DNA of 6,091 bases from Bacteroidota bacterium (GTDB lineage Bacteria > Bacteroidota > Bacteroidia > 2-12-FULL-35-15). The notes beneath the pieces were generated by a model. The model was not told where the DNA came from. It did no database searches and worked only from the letters and a program-made list of their open reading frames with translations. Location: NCBI GenBank assembly GCA_026391935.1, contig JAPLDC010000456.1, positions 1 through 6,091 on the forward strand. The letters are read 5' to 3'. Below, piece after piece: positions 1-6,091 of this stretch (positions are counted from its first letter, which is position 1; every line of letters begins with the position of its first letter). Position numbers and translations under genes: made by a program.

Positions 1-834
1 CTTTATGCTTTCAGAATATTCTCTATACGTTATTATTTTACAATCGAATTCCTCCATTATTTCTTCCAAGCGCCCAAACATATTTTTGCGATTAAAATAC
101 ATTAATTTATTATAGAACCAACTGTCATTAATGCCAGGGTGCATGAACGATTCCTGTTCTGTATCAATATCGTAAGGATGAAAATAACTTATGACAGGCT
201 GTCCCTTCGAAAAATGCTTTTCGAAATCCTTTTTAATAAGCATCATTGGAATAACACGAAAATAAACGCCACCGGAAAAGGGTACATTCAAAAAGTTGGT
301 TCCTCTGACACTTACAGGAATTTCAAAAAGTTTTTCATTCATCATCCGTGGTTGTTCTCCAAAATCTTCCCAACCAAACAAAGGATTTTTCGCAGGAAGC
401 ACAGAACTGGAATATTTAAAACCCAGTTCAGATAAAATATCAAATGCCCAGGAAGTTTTTTCAGTGATCGAATATATAGGTGCTCGGTATCCAATTATAT
501 TTGTTGCTCCCGCATTTGATAAATTTTCAAGATTTTGCAGAAGATCATTTTTAAAATCTTCTTTTGTCTGATGCGTTACAGGAATATGTTTGTTTGAATG
601 ACAGGCTATTTCGTGTCCCTCAGAGATAATTGTTTTTATTAATCCGGGATAATGTTCAGGAATATCACCAACAGTAAAAAAAGTGGCTTTGGAGCGGTGT
701 TTATTTAAAAAACGAAGATATTTTTCCACCAAAGCTTCCACTCTCGGCTTATAGCTTAAGCCATCCTGCATTCGTAAACGAACATCCTCCAAATCAACAC
801 TGAACAAAAAAATATTTTTCGCGGCAGCAGGCAT
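1..834 (-). CDS. Polysaccharide deacetylase, NodB/CE4 family (DUF3473-like), 3' end cut by window edge
   Basis: I translated 278 residues from ATG at 834 with no stop before position 1, so the C-terminus is missing. The ending, rich in hydrophilic residues after a predicted helix, resembles the family's C-terminus, so probably only a few residues are lost. NodB-fold motifs are in order: SVDLED (Asp14 likely base, Asp17 metal ligand), CHSNKH (His79 and His83 metal ligands), GYRAP at 115-119, and SYFHPYDID with His219. The late HPYDID motif and the following C-terminal region match the PuuE-like/DUF3473 deacetylases found in exopolysaccharide loci. Such enzymes remove N-acetyl (or related) groups from sugars using a divalent metal. 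The N-terminus (MPAAAKNIFLFSVD) starts directly in the first beta-strand, with no signal peptide, so a cytoplasmic enzyme is inferred. The catalytic residues are all present. The gene is divergent from the SDR gene, and no Shine-Dalgarno is visible. The family call is strong; the substrate is unknown. Confidence 0.9.
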   Translation of the reverse strand, partial: MPAAAKNIFLFSVDLEDVRLRMQDGLSYKPRVEALVEKYLRFLNKHRSKATFFTVGDIPEHYPGLIKTIISEGHEIACHSNKHIPVTHQTKEDFKNDLLQNLENLSNAGATNIIGYRAPIYSITEKTSWAFDILSELGFKYSSSVLPAKNPLFGWEDFGEQPRMMNEKLFEIPVSVRGTNFLNVPFSGGVYFRVIPMMLIKKDFEKHFSKGQPVISYFHPYDIDTEQESFMHPGINDSWFYNKLMYFNRKNMFGRLEEIMEEFDCKIITYREYSESIK

Positions 835-914
835 TATACTATTGGTAATTTTCGTTATTTTGCTTTAAATTAATGACAAATTACGGAAAATTTAGCATAA
901 AAAAACAATTATAA
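835..914. promoter_or_regulatory. Divergent intergenic region between deacetylase and SDR genes
   Basis: These 80 very AT-rich bases lie between two outward-facing start codons, so promoters for both genes are expected here or in the opposing gene's 5' end. Only one-mismatch versions of the Bacteroidota -7 element (TAnnTTTG) are visible: TAATTTTC at 846-853 on the plus strand and TATAATTG at 906-913 on the minus strand. Neither has a convincing -33 partner. No Shine-Dalgarno precedes either ATG, which is normal for this phylum. The region's role is inferred from gene orientation, not from a clear motif. Confidence 0.35.
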
Positions 915-1598
915 ATGATAATCATTACAGGAATAACAGGTGGAATAGGAAATTTTTTATTCAATAAATTTTCGATATCGGGAGAACAAATTATCGGGAC
1001 GTATCATTTAAATAAACCGGAAGGGGAAATTTATAAAAACACTATTCAACTTGATATCACAGATTATGCTCAGGTAGAAAAATTTATTCGCTCGATTCAA
1101 TCATCATCAAAAGAGATCACACTGATAAATTGTGCAGGAGTAAGTGCTAATTCCTTCGCGCACAAATCAAAAATAGAAGACTGGGCCAATGTGATTAATG
1201 TAAATTTATTGGGAACCTTTTATCTGATCCGTGCTACATTACCAATAATGCGTGAACAAAATTTTGGCAGAATAATAAATTTATCATCCATTGTATCTCA
1301 AACAGGAGTTGTCGGCACAAGCGCCTATGCTGCTTCAAAAGCCGGAATCAACGGAATGATAAAAAGCATTGCATTGGAAAATGCACAAAAAGGTGTCACA
1401 ATCAACAATATTAATCTCGGATATTTTAATGTAGGAATGATACAAACTATTCCTGATGAGATCCAGGAAACAATAAAATCTAAAATTGCAACAAAAGAAT
1501 TCGGAGATCCTGAAAATATTTATTCAACAATACAGTATATCCGTAAAACATCATATTTAAACGGATCATGCGTTGATCTGAATGGAGGGTTAGTTTAG
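915..1598 (+). CDS. Short-chain dehydrogenase/reductase (FabG-like SDR)
   Basis: This is a 227-residue classical SDR, slightly shorter than the usual 240-250. The NAD(P)-binding glycine motif TGITGGIG lies at 5-12, the structural NCAG at 72-75, and Asn97 sits in NVN. The catalytic Ser125, Tyr138 and Lys142 (YAASK) have the 13- and 4-residue spacing of FabG. It ends in LNGG, the family's usual VDGG-like tail. After strand beta-6 the usual Pro-Gly is replaced by Leu-Gly (NLGYFNVGM, 167-175), which suggests a specialised sugar or glycan-precursor reductase rather than housekeeping FabG. That specialisation is inferred. It is probably a cytoplasmic, NAD(P)-dependent oxidoreductase, and its substrate cannot be read from sequence. 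It is a single plus-strand gene, divergent from the deacetylase and convergent with the DUF2304 gene. The ATG at 915 puts the glycine motif at the normal distance from the N-terminus. Confidence 0.92.
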   Translation: MIIITGITGGIGNFLFNKFSISGEQIIGTYHLNKPEGEIYKNTIQLDITDYAQVEKFIRSIQSSSKEITLINCAGVSANSFAHKSKIEDWANVINVNLLGTFYLIRATLPIMREQNFGRIINLSSIVSQTGVVGTSAYAASKAGINGMIKSIALENAQKGVTINNINLGYFNVGMIQTIPDEIQETIKSKIATKEFGDPENIYSTIQYIRKTSYLNGSCVDLNGGLV

Positions 1599-1626
1599 TT
1601 TAAGGTTGGAAACTTTTAAGTTCATA

Positions 1627-1959
1627 CTATTTCATCTTCTCCTTCAGCAAAGCAATATCCTGAGCCAATTGTTTATTCTGCGATTGCAACTTTGAGATCA
1701 CCACACTCAAGTGCAAAAGATAAATGAATATTGCAAAGATAGCAGCAGTAAAGACAAGGTTAGGTGGAGAATAAACGCCCACAATATTTGATACGATATC
1801 CAATCCACTTCTCCAAAAAGAGAATACTACCAAAACAGCAGTACATACGATCCACACTATTGAATATTCTTCTCTTAATTTTCCTTTGATAATTAATCGG
1901 ACAATATACAATAAGAACAAAATACTTATTGCAATAGCAATGATCTGAATTTTTTCCAT
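1627..1959 (-). CDS. DUF2304 family small membrane protein
   Basis: This 110-residue protein has three hydrophobic segments at about 4-24, 34-49 and 67-88, then a hydrophilic heptad-like C-terminal helix (about 89-110) that could form a short coiled coil. The segment KLREEYSIVWI (27-37), between the first two membrane segments, is the recognisable DUF2304 signature. I chose the ATG at 1959: it gives the family's usual length and lies 4 bases past the stop of the glycosyltransferase gene. A longer in-frame start at 2046 would add 29 residues that merely overlap the glycosyltransferase coding sequence. DUF2304 genes commonly sit next to DPM1-like glycosyltransferases, as here. A role as membrane anchor or partner of that enzyme, or in handling a polyprenyl-linked sugar, is inferred. 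The biochemical function is unknown to me. Translation is probably coupled to the upstream gene. Confidence 0.85.
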   Translation of the reverse strand: MEKIQIIAIAISILFLLYIVRLIIKGKLREEYSIVWIVCTAVLVVFSFWRSGLDIVSNIVGVYSPPNLVFTAAIFAIFIYLLHLSVVISKLQSQNKQLAQDIALLKEKMK

Positions 1960-1963
1960 GTCT

Positions 1964-2680
1964 TTATTTCTTAAATTTAATTCTGATAAATGTATAAAAA
2001 ATTGCCAATGAAACTTTAAACATATAATAGATAGATGAAACAGCATTTATGGAGGACACACCACCTTGCCGCTCTTTCATTGTGACGGAAACTTCTCCGA
2101 TCTTCAATTTGTTTAACGAAAATAAAATTATCGCTTCCGGTTCGGGATATTCATCAGGATAATATTCACTAACAATTTCCAATGCCTTTCTATTTATCAG
2201 GCGGAAACCTGAAGTACTGTCAGTGACAGTAACACCAACCAAAAAGCGATTCAACCATTTAAAATAATTGATGCCGAATCGTCTCAGCATCGAAGACTGA
2301 AATCCCTCTTTTGAAATAAACCGTGACCCGATAATAACATCACATTTTTTTTCATTTATTGCTTCTACCAATTTTGAAATTTGGGATGCAGGATGTTGGC
2401 CGTCACCATCAATTTGAATTGCAAAATCAAATCCATTTTCGAATGCATATTTAAAACCTGTTTGTACCGCACCACCAATTCCTAAATTTATAGGCAGATC
2501 CAAGGCAATACAATTTAATTTTGAAATAATTTCGGAGGTGGAATCTCTGGAACAATCGTTCACAACAATAACGGTAATAGAAAAATTTTGAGAGCGAGCT
2601 TCTTGAAGGATATCATTGACAACAGCAGCAATTGCATTTTCTTCGTTATAAGCCGGGACTATTGCTGCTATTTTCATCAT
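1964..2680 (-). CDS. Family 2 glycosyltransferase, DPM1/polyprenyl-phosphate type
   Basis: This 238-residue GT-A fold enzyme carries PAYNEE at 9-14, VVNDCSRDST at 39-48 (Asp42 for the nucleotide) and the DPM1-like NLGIGGAVQTG at 65-75. The metal-binding DGD follows at 91-93 in QIDGDGQH, then GSRF at 118-121, SGFR at 157-160 and YPEPEA at 178-183. This pattern matches dolichol/undecaprenyl-phosphate sugar synthases, which move a hexose from a nucleotide sugar to a polyprenyl phosphate on the inner face of the membrane. The sugar and acceptor are not determined by sequence. There are no clear C-terminal transmembrane helices, only a moderately hydrophobic, basic end (about 215-238) that may touch the membrane. 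The start is ATG at 2680; the adjacent ATG at 2677 is equally possible. It lies 31 bases after kdsD and 4 bases before the DUF2304 gene, and is probably cotranscribed with both. Confidence 0.9.
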   Translation of the reverse strand: MMKIAAIVPAYNEENAIAAVVNDILQEARSQNFSITVIVVNDCSRDSTSEIISKLNCIALDLPINLGIGGAVQTGFKYAFENGFDFAIQIDGDGQHPASQISKLVEAINEKKCDVIIGSRFISKEGFQSSMLRRFGINYFKWLNRFLVGVTVTDSTSGFRLINRKALEIVSEYYPDEYPEPEAIILFSLNKLKIGEVSVTMKERQGGVSSINAVSSIYYMFKVSLAIFYTFIRIKFKK

Positions 2681-2711
2681 TATATAATTTTCAAATCTTC
2701 ACATTCTCAAA

Positions 2712-3692
2712 TTAAATAATTCCTTCCTTCAACAGATCATGTAAATGAACAAAGCCGAGGTACTTTCCTTTTTCAGTTACTACCAATTGCGTGATATTAT
2801 ATTGTTCTAATAATAACATTGCATTTACGGCCAATTCTTCTGCTTCAATTTTTTTAGGAGCAGCATTCATAATATCAGATGCTTTTAAATTACTTATTGA
2901 ATCCGTTTTTTCAAGCATTCTTCTCAGGTCACCATCCGTGATAACACCAACTAATTTTCCTGCATCCACTACAGCAGTTGCTCCTAAACGTTTAGATGAA
3001 ATTTCTACAATTACAGCTTTTATTGAATCACCAGGTTTCACTTGTGGTTTCAAGTTTTGTGATGCTATGTCACCTACCTTCAAATACAGCTTCTTTCCTA
3101 GCGCTCCACCCGGATGATATTTTGCAAAATCGCTGCTTGTAAAATCTCTGCAATCTAACAAACAAACCGCCAAGGCATCACCCATCGCTAATTGCGCAGT
3201 AGTACTTGAAGTTGGCGCCAAATTATTCGGACATGCTTCTTTTTCTACAGTTGAATTCAAAACATAATCTGCTTGCTTTGCTAAGAATGATTCTAAATTA
3301 CCAACCAAAGCAATTAATTTATTCCCTCCCGTTTTCAACAAAGGCACAAGCACTTTTATTTCAGGCGTATTACCACTTTTAGAAATACAAATCACAACAT
3401 CATCCTTCTGTATCGTTCCCAGATCACCATGTATAGCATCAGCGGCATGCATAAAAATAGCAGGTGTTCCCGTAGAATTCATTGTTGCTACAATTTTTTG
3501 AGCAATAATTGCACTCTTACCAATACCAGTAATAACAACTCTTCCTTTTGATTCAAAGATGAGCTTTACAGTATCAACAAAATCATCATTAATGTAATTT
3601 TGCAGATTTCGAACTGAGTCTGCCTCAATATTCAAGGTAGTTTTAGCTAGTTCTAATATTTTATCGATAGATTTATTCACTTCGTAGGACAT
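2712..3692 (-). CDS. kdsD: Arabinose-5-phosphate isomerase (KdsD/KpsF/GutQ family)
   Basis: This enzyme interconverts D-ribulose-5-phosphate and D-arabinose-5-phosphate, the entry step to Kdo of lipopolysaccharide, in the cytoplasm. At 326 residues it is the full family length. The N-terminal SIS domain (about 35-180) contains GIGKSA at 56-61, HAADAIHGDLG at 82-92, SKSGNTPE at 104-111 and CPNNLAPTSSTTA at 154-166, followed by HPGGALGK at 193-200. Lys59, Glu111, Glu152 and His193 fall at the same numbers as the catalytic residues known for the E. coli enzyme. Two CBS domains follow, at about 205-262 and 270-326; the first ends in GVITDGDLRRML. KpsF and GutQ are paralogues with the same activity, so the symbol reflects reaction rather than proven orthology. 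It is the first gene of a likely minus-strand operon with the glycosyltransferase and DUF2304, divergent from recQ. No Shine-Dalgarno is visible before the ATG at 3692. Confidence 0.95.
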   Translation of the reverse strand: MSYEVNKSIDKILELAKTTLNIEADSVRNLQNYINDDFVDTVKLIFESKGRVVITGIGKSAIIAQKIVATMNSTGTPAIFMHAADAIHGDLGTIQKDDVVICISKSGNTPEIKVLVPLLKTGGNKLIALVGNLESFLAKQADYVLNSTVEKEACPNNLAPTSSTTAQLAMGDALAVCLLDCRDFTSSDFAKYHPGGALGKKLYLKVGDIASQNLKPQVKPGDSIKAVIVEISSKRLGATAVVDAGKLVGVITDGDLRRMLEKTDSISNLKASDIMNAAPKKIEAEELAVNAMLLLEQYNITQLVVTEKGKYLGFVHLHDLLKEGII

Positions 3693-3856
3693 TTAAAATA
3701 AAGTAGAGAAATGTTTGGCTGAGTAACAATTTTTTATTATATATTTACATTAGATAATTTGAAAACGACTATTCACAAGTTCCTGCATATAAAGGTATAA
3801 AAATAGTACATTTCAAAGATAATCATATCATAAAAATAAATTTTAAAAAACAGGTA
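3693..3856. promoter_or_regulatory. Divergent intergenic region between kdsD and recQ
   Basis: These 164 AT-rich bases separate two outward-facing genes and must serve at least one promoter. I see no coding potential, no strong hairpin and no clear operator. The recQ frame is open back to a stop at 3755-3757, but it contains no ATG or GTG before the TTG at 3857. Near matches to the Bacteroidota -7 element for recQ are TACATTTC at 3807-3814 and a one-base-short TAATTTG at 3755-3761. Neither has a clear -33 partner. Confidence 0.45.
3814..3821 (-). promoter_or_regulatory. Candidate -7 promoter element for kdsD operon
   Basis: The minus strand reads TATCTTTG, an exact match to the TAnnTTTG -7 consensus of Bacteroidota sigma-70-type promoters. 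It points toward kdsD and would give a leader of roughly 110-115 bases. No TTG -33 box is present at the expected distance upstream; that stretch is only T/A-rich. In AT-rich DNA an eight-base match with two free positions can arise by chance, so this is tentative. Confidence 0.25.
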
Positions 3857-6067
3857 TTGAAAACGATCGATGTAGAAACATCCCTTTTAGATTGCTTACA
3901 GAAATATTTTGGATTCAAAAAATTCAAAGGTCCACAAGAAGCGATTATCGGAAGTTTGATGGCAGGAAAAGACACCTTTGTAATTATGCCAACTGGTGGC
4001 GGTAAATCATTATGTTATCAATTACCGGCACTTGTTAGTGAAGGTACAGCAATAATAATCTCTCCGCTTATTGCTTTAATGAAAAACCAAGTCGATGCAT
4101 TACGCAACTTTGGTAATGAAGAAGGAATCGCACACTTCCTTAATTCATCTCTTTCGAAAGCTGAGATCACAAAAGTGAAAAAAGATATTACGGATGGGAA
4201 AACAAAATTATTATATGTTGCTCCAGAAAGTTTAACCAAAGAAGATAACATCGCATTTTTTAATGAAATAAAAATTTCTTTTTTTGCAATTGATGAAGCA
4301 CATTGTATCTCTGAATGGGGACATGACTTCCGTCCTGAATACAGAAGATTACGACCGATCATCGAACAAATTGGTAAAGTGCCTATCATTGCTTTAACCG
4401 CTACTGCAACTCCAAAAGTTCAGCAAGACATTCAAAAAAATCTTGGCATGAGTGATGCCAATTTATATAAATCATCTTTTAATCGTTCTAACTTATATTA
4501 TGAAGTTCGTCCGAAAGTAAATGTGATCAAAGAAATTATCAAATACGTTAAAACTCAGCAAGGAAAATCAGGTATCGTATATTGCCTTAGTCGCAAAAAA
4601 GTGGAGGAGCTTGCTGAAACATTGCAAGTGAACGGGATCAAGGCATTACCATATCACGCTGGACTTGAAGCAAAAGAACGTGCTAAAACACAAGATGCTT
4701 TTTTAATGGAAGACATAGATGTGATTGTTGCAACGATCGCATTTGGAATGGGTATCGATAAACCGGATGTACGTTTTGTAATTCATCATGATATCCCTAA
4801 ATCATTGGAAGGTTATTATCAGGAAACAGGCCGCGGCGGTCGAGATGGCGGTGAAGGTAATTGTGTTACATTTTATAGTCATGATGATATTACGAAGTTG
4901 GAAAAATTCATGAAAGGCAAACCGGTTGCTGAACAAGAGATCGGGAAACAACTTTTAACAGAAACTGTTTCTTATGCCGAAACTTCCAGCTGCAGAAGAA
5001 AATTCTTGTTGCATTATTTTGGTGAAGAATTTAATGAAGATGAATGTGGTGGAATGTGCGACAACTGTCGTAACCCAAAACAAAAATTTGACGGTATGGA
5101 TGATATTGCTCTTGCAATTGAAGCCGTTACTGATGTGAAAGAAAAATTCAAAACAAAAGATGTGATCAATGTTTTATTAGGAAACATCACATCCACTGTA
5201 AAATCATATAAACACAACGAATTAGAGTGTTTTGGAAAAGGTCTTGAAGACAATAAAAACGAAAAATACTGGAATGCTATTTTCCGTCAAGCATTAGTAT
5301 CGGGATTATTATCAAAAGATGTCGAGAACTACGGATTATTAAAAGTAACAAAAGAAGGAGAAAAGTTTTTGGATAAACCTTATAGCATGATGGTTACAAA
5401 AGATCATGATTATGAAGGAACAGAAACAGATGACGAAGATGGTCCGTCAGGTGGTGGTAAAGTTGGTTCCGGAGCTGATGAGATTTTATTTGCAGCATTA
5501 AAAGATCTGTTAAAACAAACAGCACATAAATTAAAATTACCTCCTTATGTAATTTTTCAAGAAGTTTCATTGGAAGAAATGGCCATTCAATATCCAATTA
5601 AAATGGATGAATTGGTTAATATTACCGGAGTTGGACAAGGGAAAGCACAAAAATTCGGAAAGCCCTTCCTTGAACTTATCTCTAAATATGTTGAGGAAAA
5701 TGAAATTGAACGTCCTTTGGACATGGTTGTAAAATCGATCGTGAATAAATCGGGACTAAAAGTTTACATCATTCAAAACATCGACAGAAAATTACCTTTA
5801 GAAGATGTGGCAAAAGCAAAAGGCTTGAGTTTAGCAGATCTGATCATGGAGATAGAAAGTATTGTTCACTCAGGAACAAAAGTAAATATCAGTTATTATA
5901 TCAATGATATTTTAGATGAAGATAAACAGGAAGAGGCAATGGAATATTTCAAAGAATCAAATTCTGATTCTATTGCGGAAGCATTAAAAGAATTAGGAGA
6001 AGATGAATACAGCGAAGAAGAGGTTCGATTGATGCATATTAAATTTATGAGCGAATTCGGAAATTAA
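3857..6067 (+). CDS. recQ: ATP-dependent DNA helicase RecQ with HRDC and C-terminal extension
   Basis: This 736-residue superfamily 2, 3'-5' DNA helicase acts in recombination and stalled-fork repair. In order: a RecQ-type motif 0 around FGFKKFKGPQ (18-27), Walker A TGGGKS (46-51), DEAH (146-149), ALTATAT (179-185), YHAGL, and motif VI QETGRGGRDG (322-331). Four likely zinc-binding cysteines follow at 379, 397, 401 and 404, then a winged-helix RQC region (about 410-515). An acidic, glycine-rich linker (about 515-541) leads to an HRDC domain (about 542-618). A further ~115 residues match the helix-turn-helix tail common in Bacteroidota RecQ; E. coli RecQ (about 610 residues) ends at HRDC. The start codon is TTG at 3857. 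It gives the normal ~17 residues before the FGF motif, and no in-frame ATG or GTG lies between the upstream stop at 3755 and this point. An AGG at 3852-3854 is only a weak ribosome-binding candidate. All core motifs are intact, so it should be functional. Confidence 0.96.
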   Translation: MKTIDVETSLLDCLQKYFGFKKFKGPQEAIIGSLMAGKDTFVIMPTGGGKSLCYQLPALVSEGTAIIISPLIALMKNQVDALRNFGNEEGIAHFLNSSLSKAEITKVKKDITDGKTKLLYVAPESLTKEDNIAFFNEIKISFFAIDEAHCISEWGHDFRPEYRRLRPIIEQIGKVPIIALTATATPKVQQDIQKNLGMSDANLYKSSFNRSNLYYEVRPKVNVIKEIIKYVKTQQGKSGIVYCLSRKKVEELAETLQVNGIKALPYHAGLEAKERAKTQDAFLMEDIDVIVATIAFGMGIDKPDVRFVIHHDIPKSLEGYYQETGRGGRDGGEGNCVTFYSHDDITKLEKFMKGKPVAEQEIGKQLLTETVSYAETSSCRRKFLLHYFGEEFNEDECGGMCDNCRNPKQKFDGMDDIALAIEAVTDVKEKFKTKDVINVLLGNITSTVKSYKHNELECFGKGLEDNKNEKYWNAIFRQALVSGLLSKDVENYGLLKVTKEGEKFLDKPYSMMVTKDHDYEGTETDDEDGPSGGGKVGSGADEILFAALKDLLKQTAHKLKLPPYVIFQEVSLEEMAIQYPIKMDELVNITGVGQGKAQKFGKPFLELISKYVEENEIERPLDMVVKSIVNKSGLKVYIIQNIDRKLPLEDVAKAKGLSLADLIMEIESIVHSGTKVNISYYINDILDEDKQEEAMEYFKESNSDSIAEALKELGEDEYSEEEVRLMHIKFMSEFGN

Positions 6068-6091
6068 GACTTTTCATTTTGTGGTTAAAAA

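Noticed and set aside
139..571. Two plus-strand open frames of 98 and 91 codons
   Set aside because: Both lie antisense inside the deacetylase gene, overlap each other in different frames and resemble no family. The minus-strand frame has complete NodB motifs.
855..862. TTATTTTG as a -7 promoter element for the SDR gene
   Set aside because: It has one mismatch at a key position (T for A) and no -33 TTG at the right distance. Such strings are common in DNA this AT-rich.
1599..1626. Possible bidirectional terminator between the SDR and DUF2304 genes
   Set aside because: The only inverted repeat is AACTT/AAGTT (1611-1622) with a two-base loop. It is too weak, and no T-tract follows it.
1960..2046. 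A 29-residue N-terminal extension of the DUF2304 protein
   Set aside because: It lies in the 3' end of the glycosyltransferase gene in another frame. The ATG at 1959 gives the normal family length and a 4-base spacing.
2791..3117. Plus-strand frame of 108 codons
   Set aside because: It is antisense to the CBS region of kdsD, which is fully conserved; there is no recognisable protein.
4018..5597. Three minus-strand open frames (123, 79 and 67 codons)
   Set aside because: They are shadows within recQ, whose plus-strand frame carries every helicase motif.
6068..6091. Terminator or next-gene signal after recQ
   Set aside because: Only 24 bases are available, with no stem-loop or start codon with a usable frame.

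Overview
The window looks like part of a Bacteroidota (Bacteroidetes) chromosome. It is AT-rich. Its genes start without clear Shine-Dalgarno sequences. The layout is a surface-polysaccharide locus abutting a RecQ helicase gene of the kind seen in that phylum. This assignment rests on protein style and layout; no rRNA or other phylogenetic marker is present. Coding density is high: six protein genes, no RNA genes, no mobile elements, no CRISPR array and no obvious repeats.

Layout. Positions 1-834 (minus) hold a NodB/CE4 polysaccharide deacetylase whose last residues run off the left edge. An 80-base divergent gap separates it from a plus-strand short-chain dehydrogenase/reductase (915-1598). 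After a 28-base convergent gap comes a minus-strand trio read from right to left: kdsD-type arabinose-5-phosphate isomerase (2712-3692), a DPM1-like family 2 glycosyltransferase (1964-2680) and a small DUF2304 membrane protein (1627-1959). The spacings of 31 and 4 bases suggest one operon. A 164-base divergent gap (3693-3856) separates kdsD from a full-length plus-strand recQ (3857-6067). The last 24 bases show nothing recognisable.

How the genes fit together. KdsD makes arabinose-5-phosphate, the first dedicated precursor of Kdo in LPS. The glycosyltransferase resembles enzymes that load a sugar onto a polyprenyl phosphate, and the DUF2304 protein probably works with it at the membrane. The deacetylase and the SDR would modify sugars or glycans. 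Together they suggest an envelope-glycan locus, but no specific glycan can be named. RecQ is a DNA-repair helicase, and its position beside kdsD is probably neighbourhood rather than shared function.

Nothing here amounts to a clearly undescribed system. The points most worth checking are the tightly coupled glycosyltransferase-DUF2304 pair, the atypical SDR on the opposite strand to its neighbours, and the TTG start of recQ.
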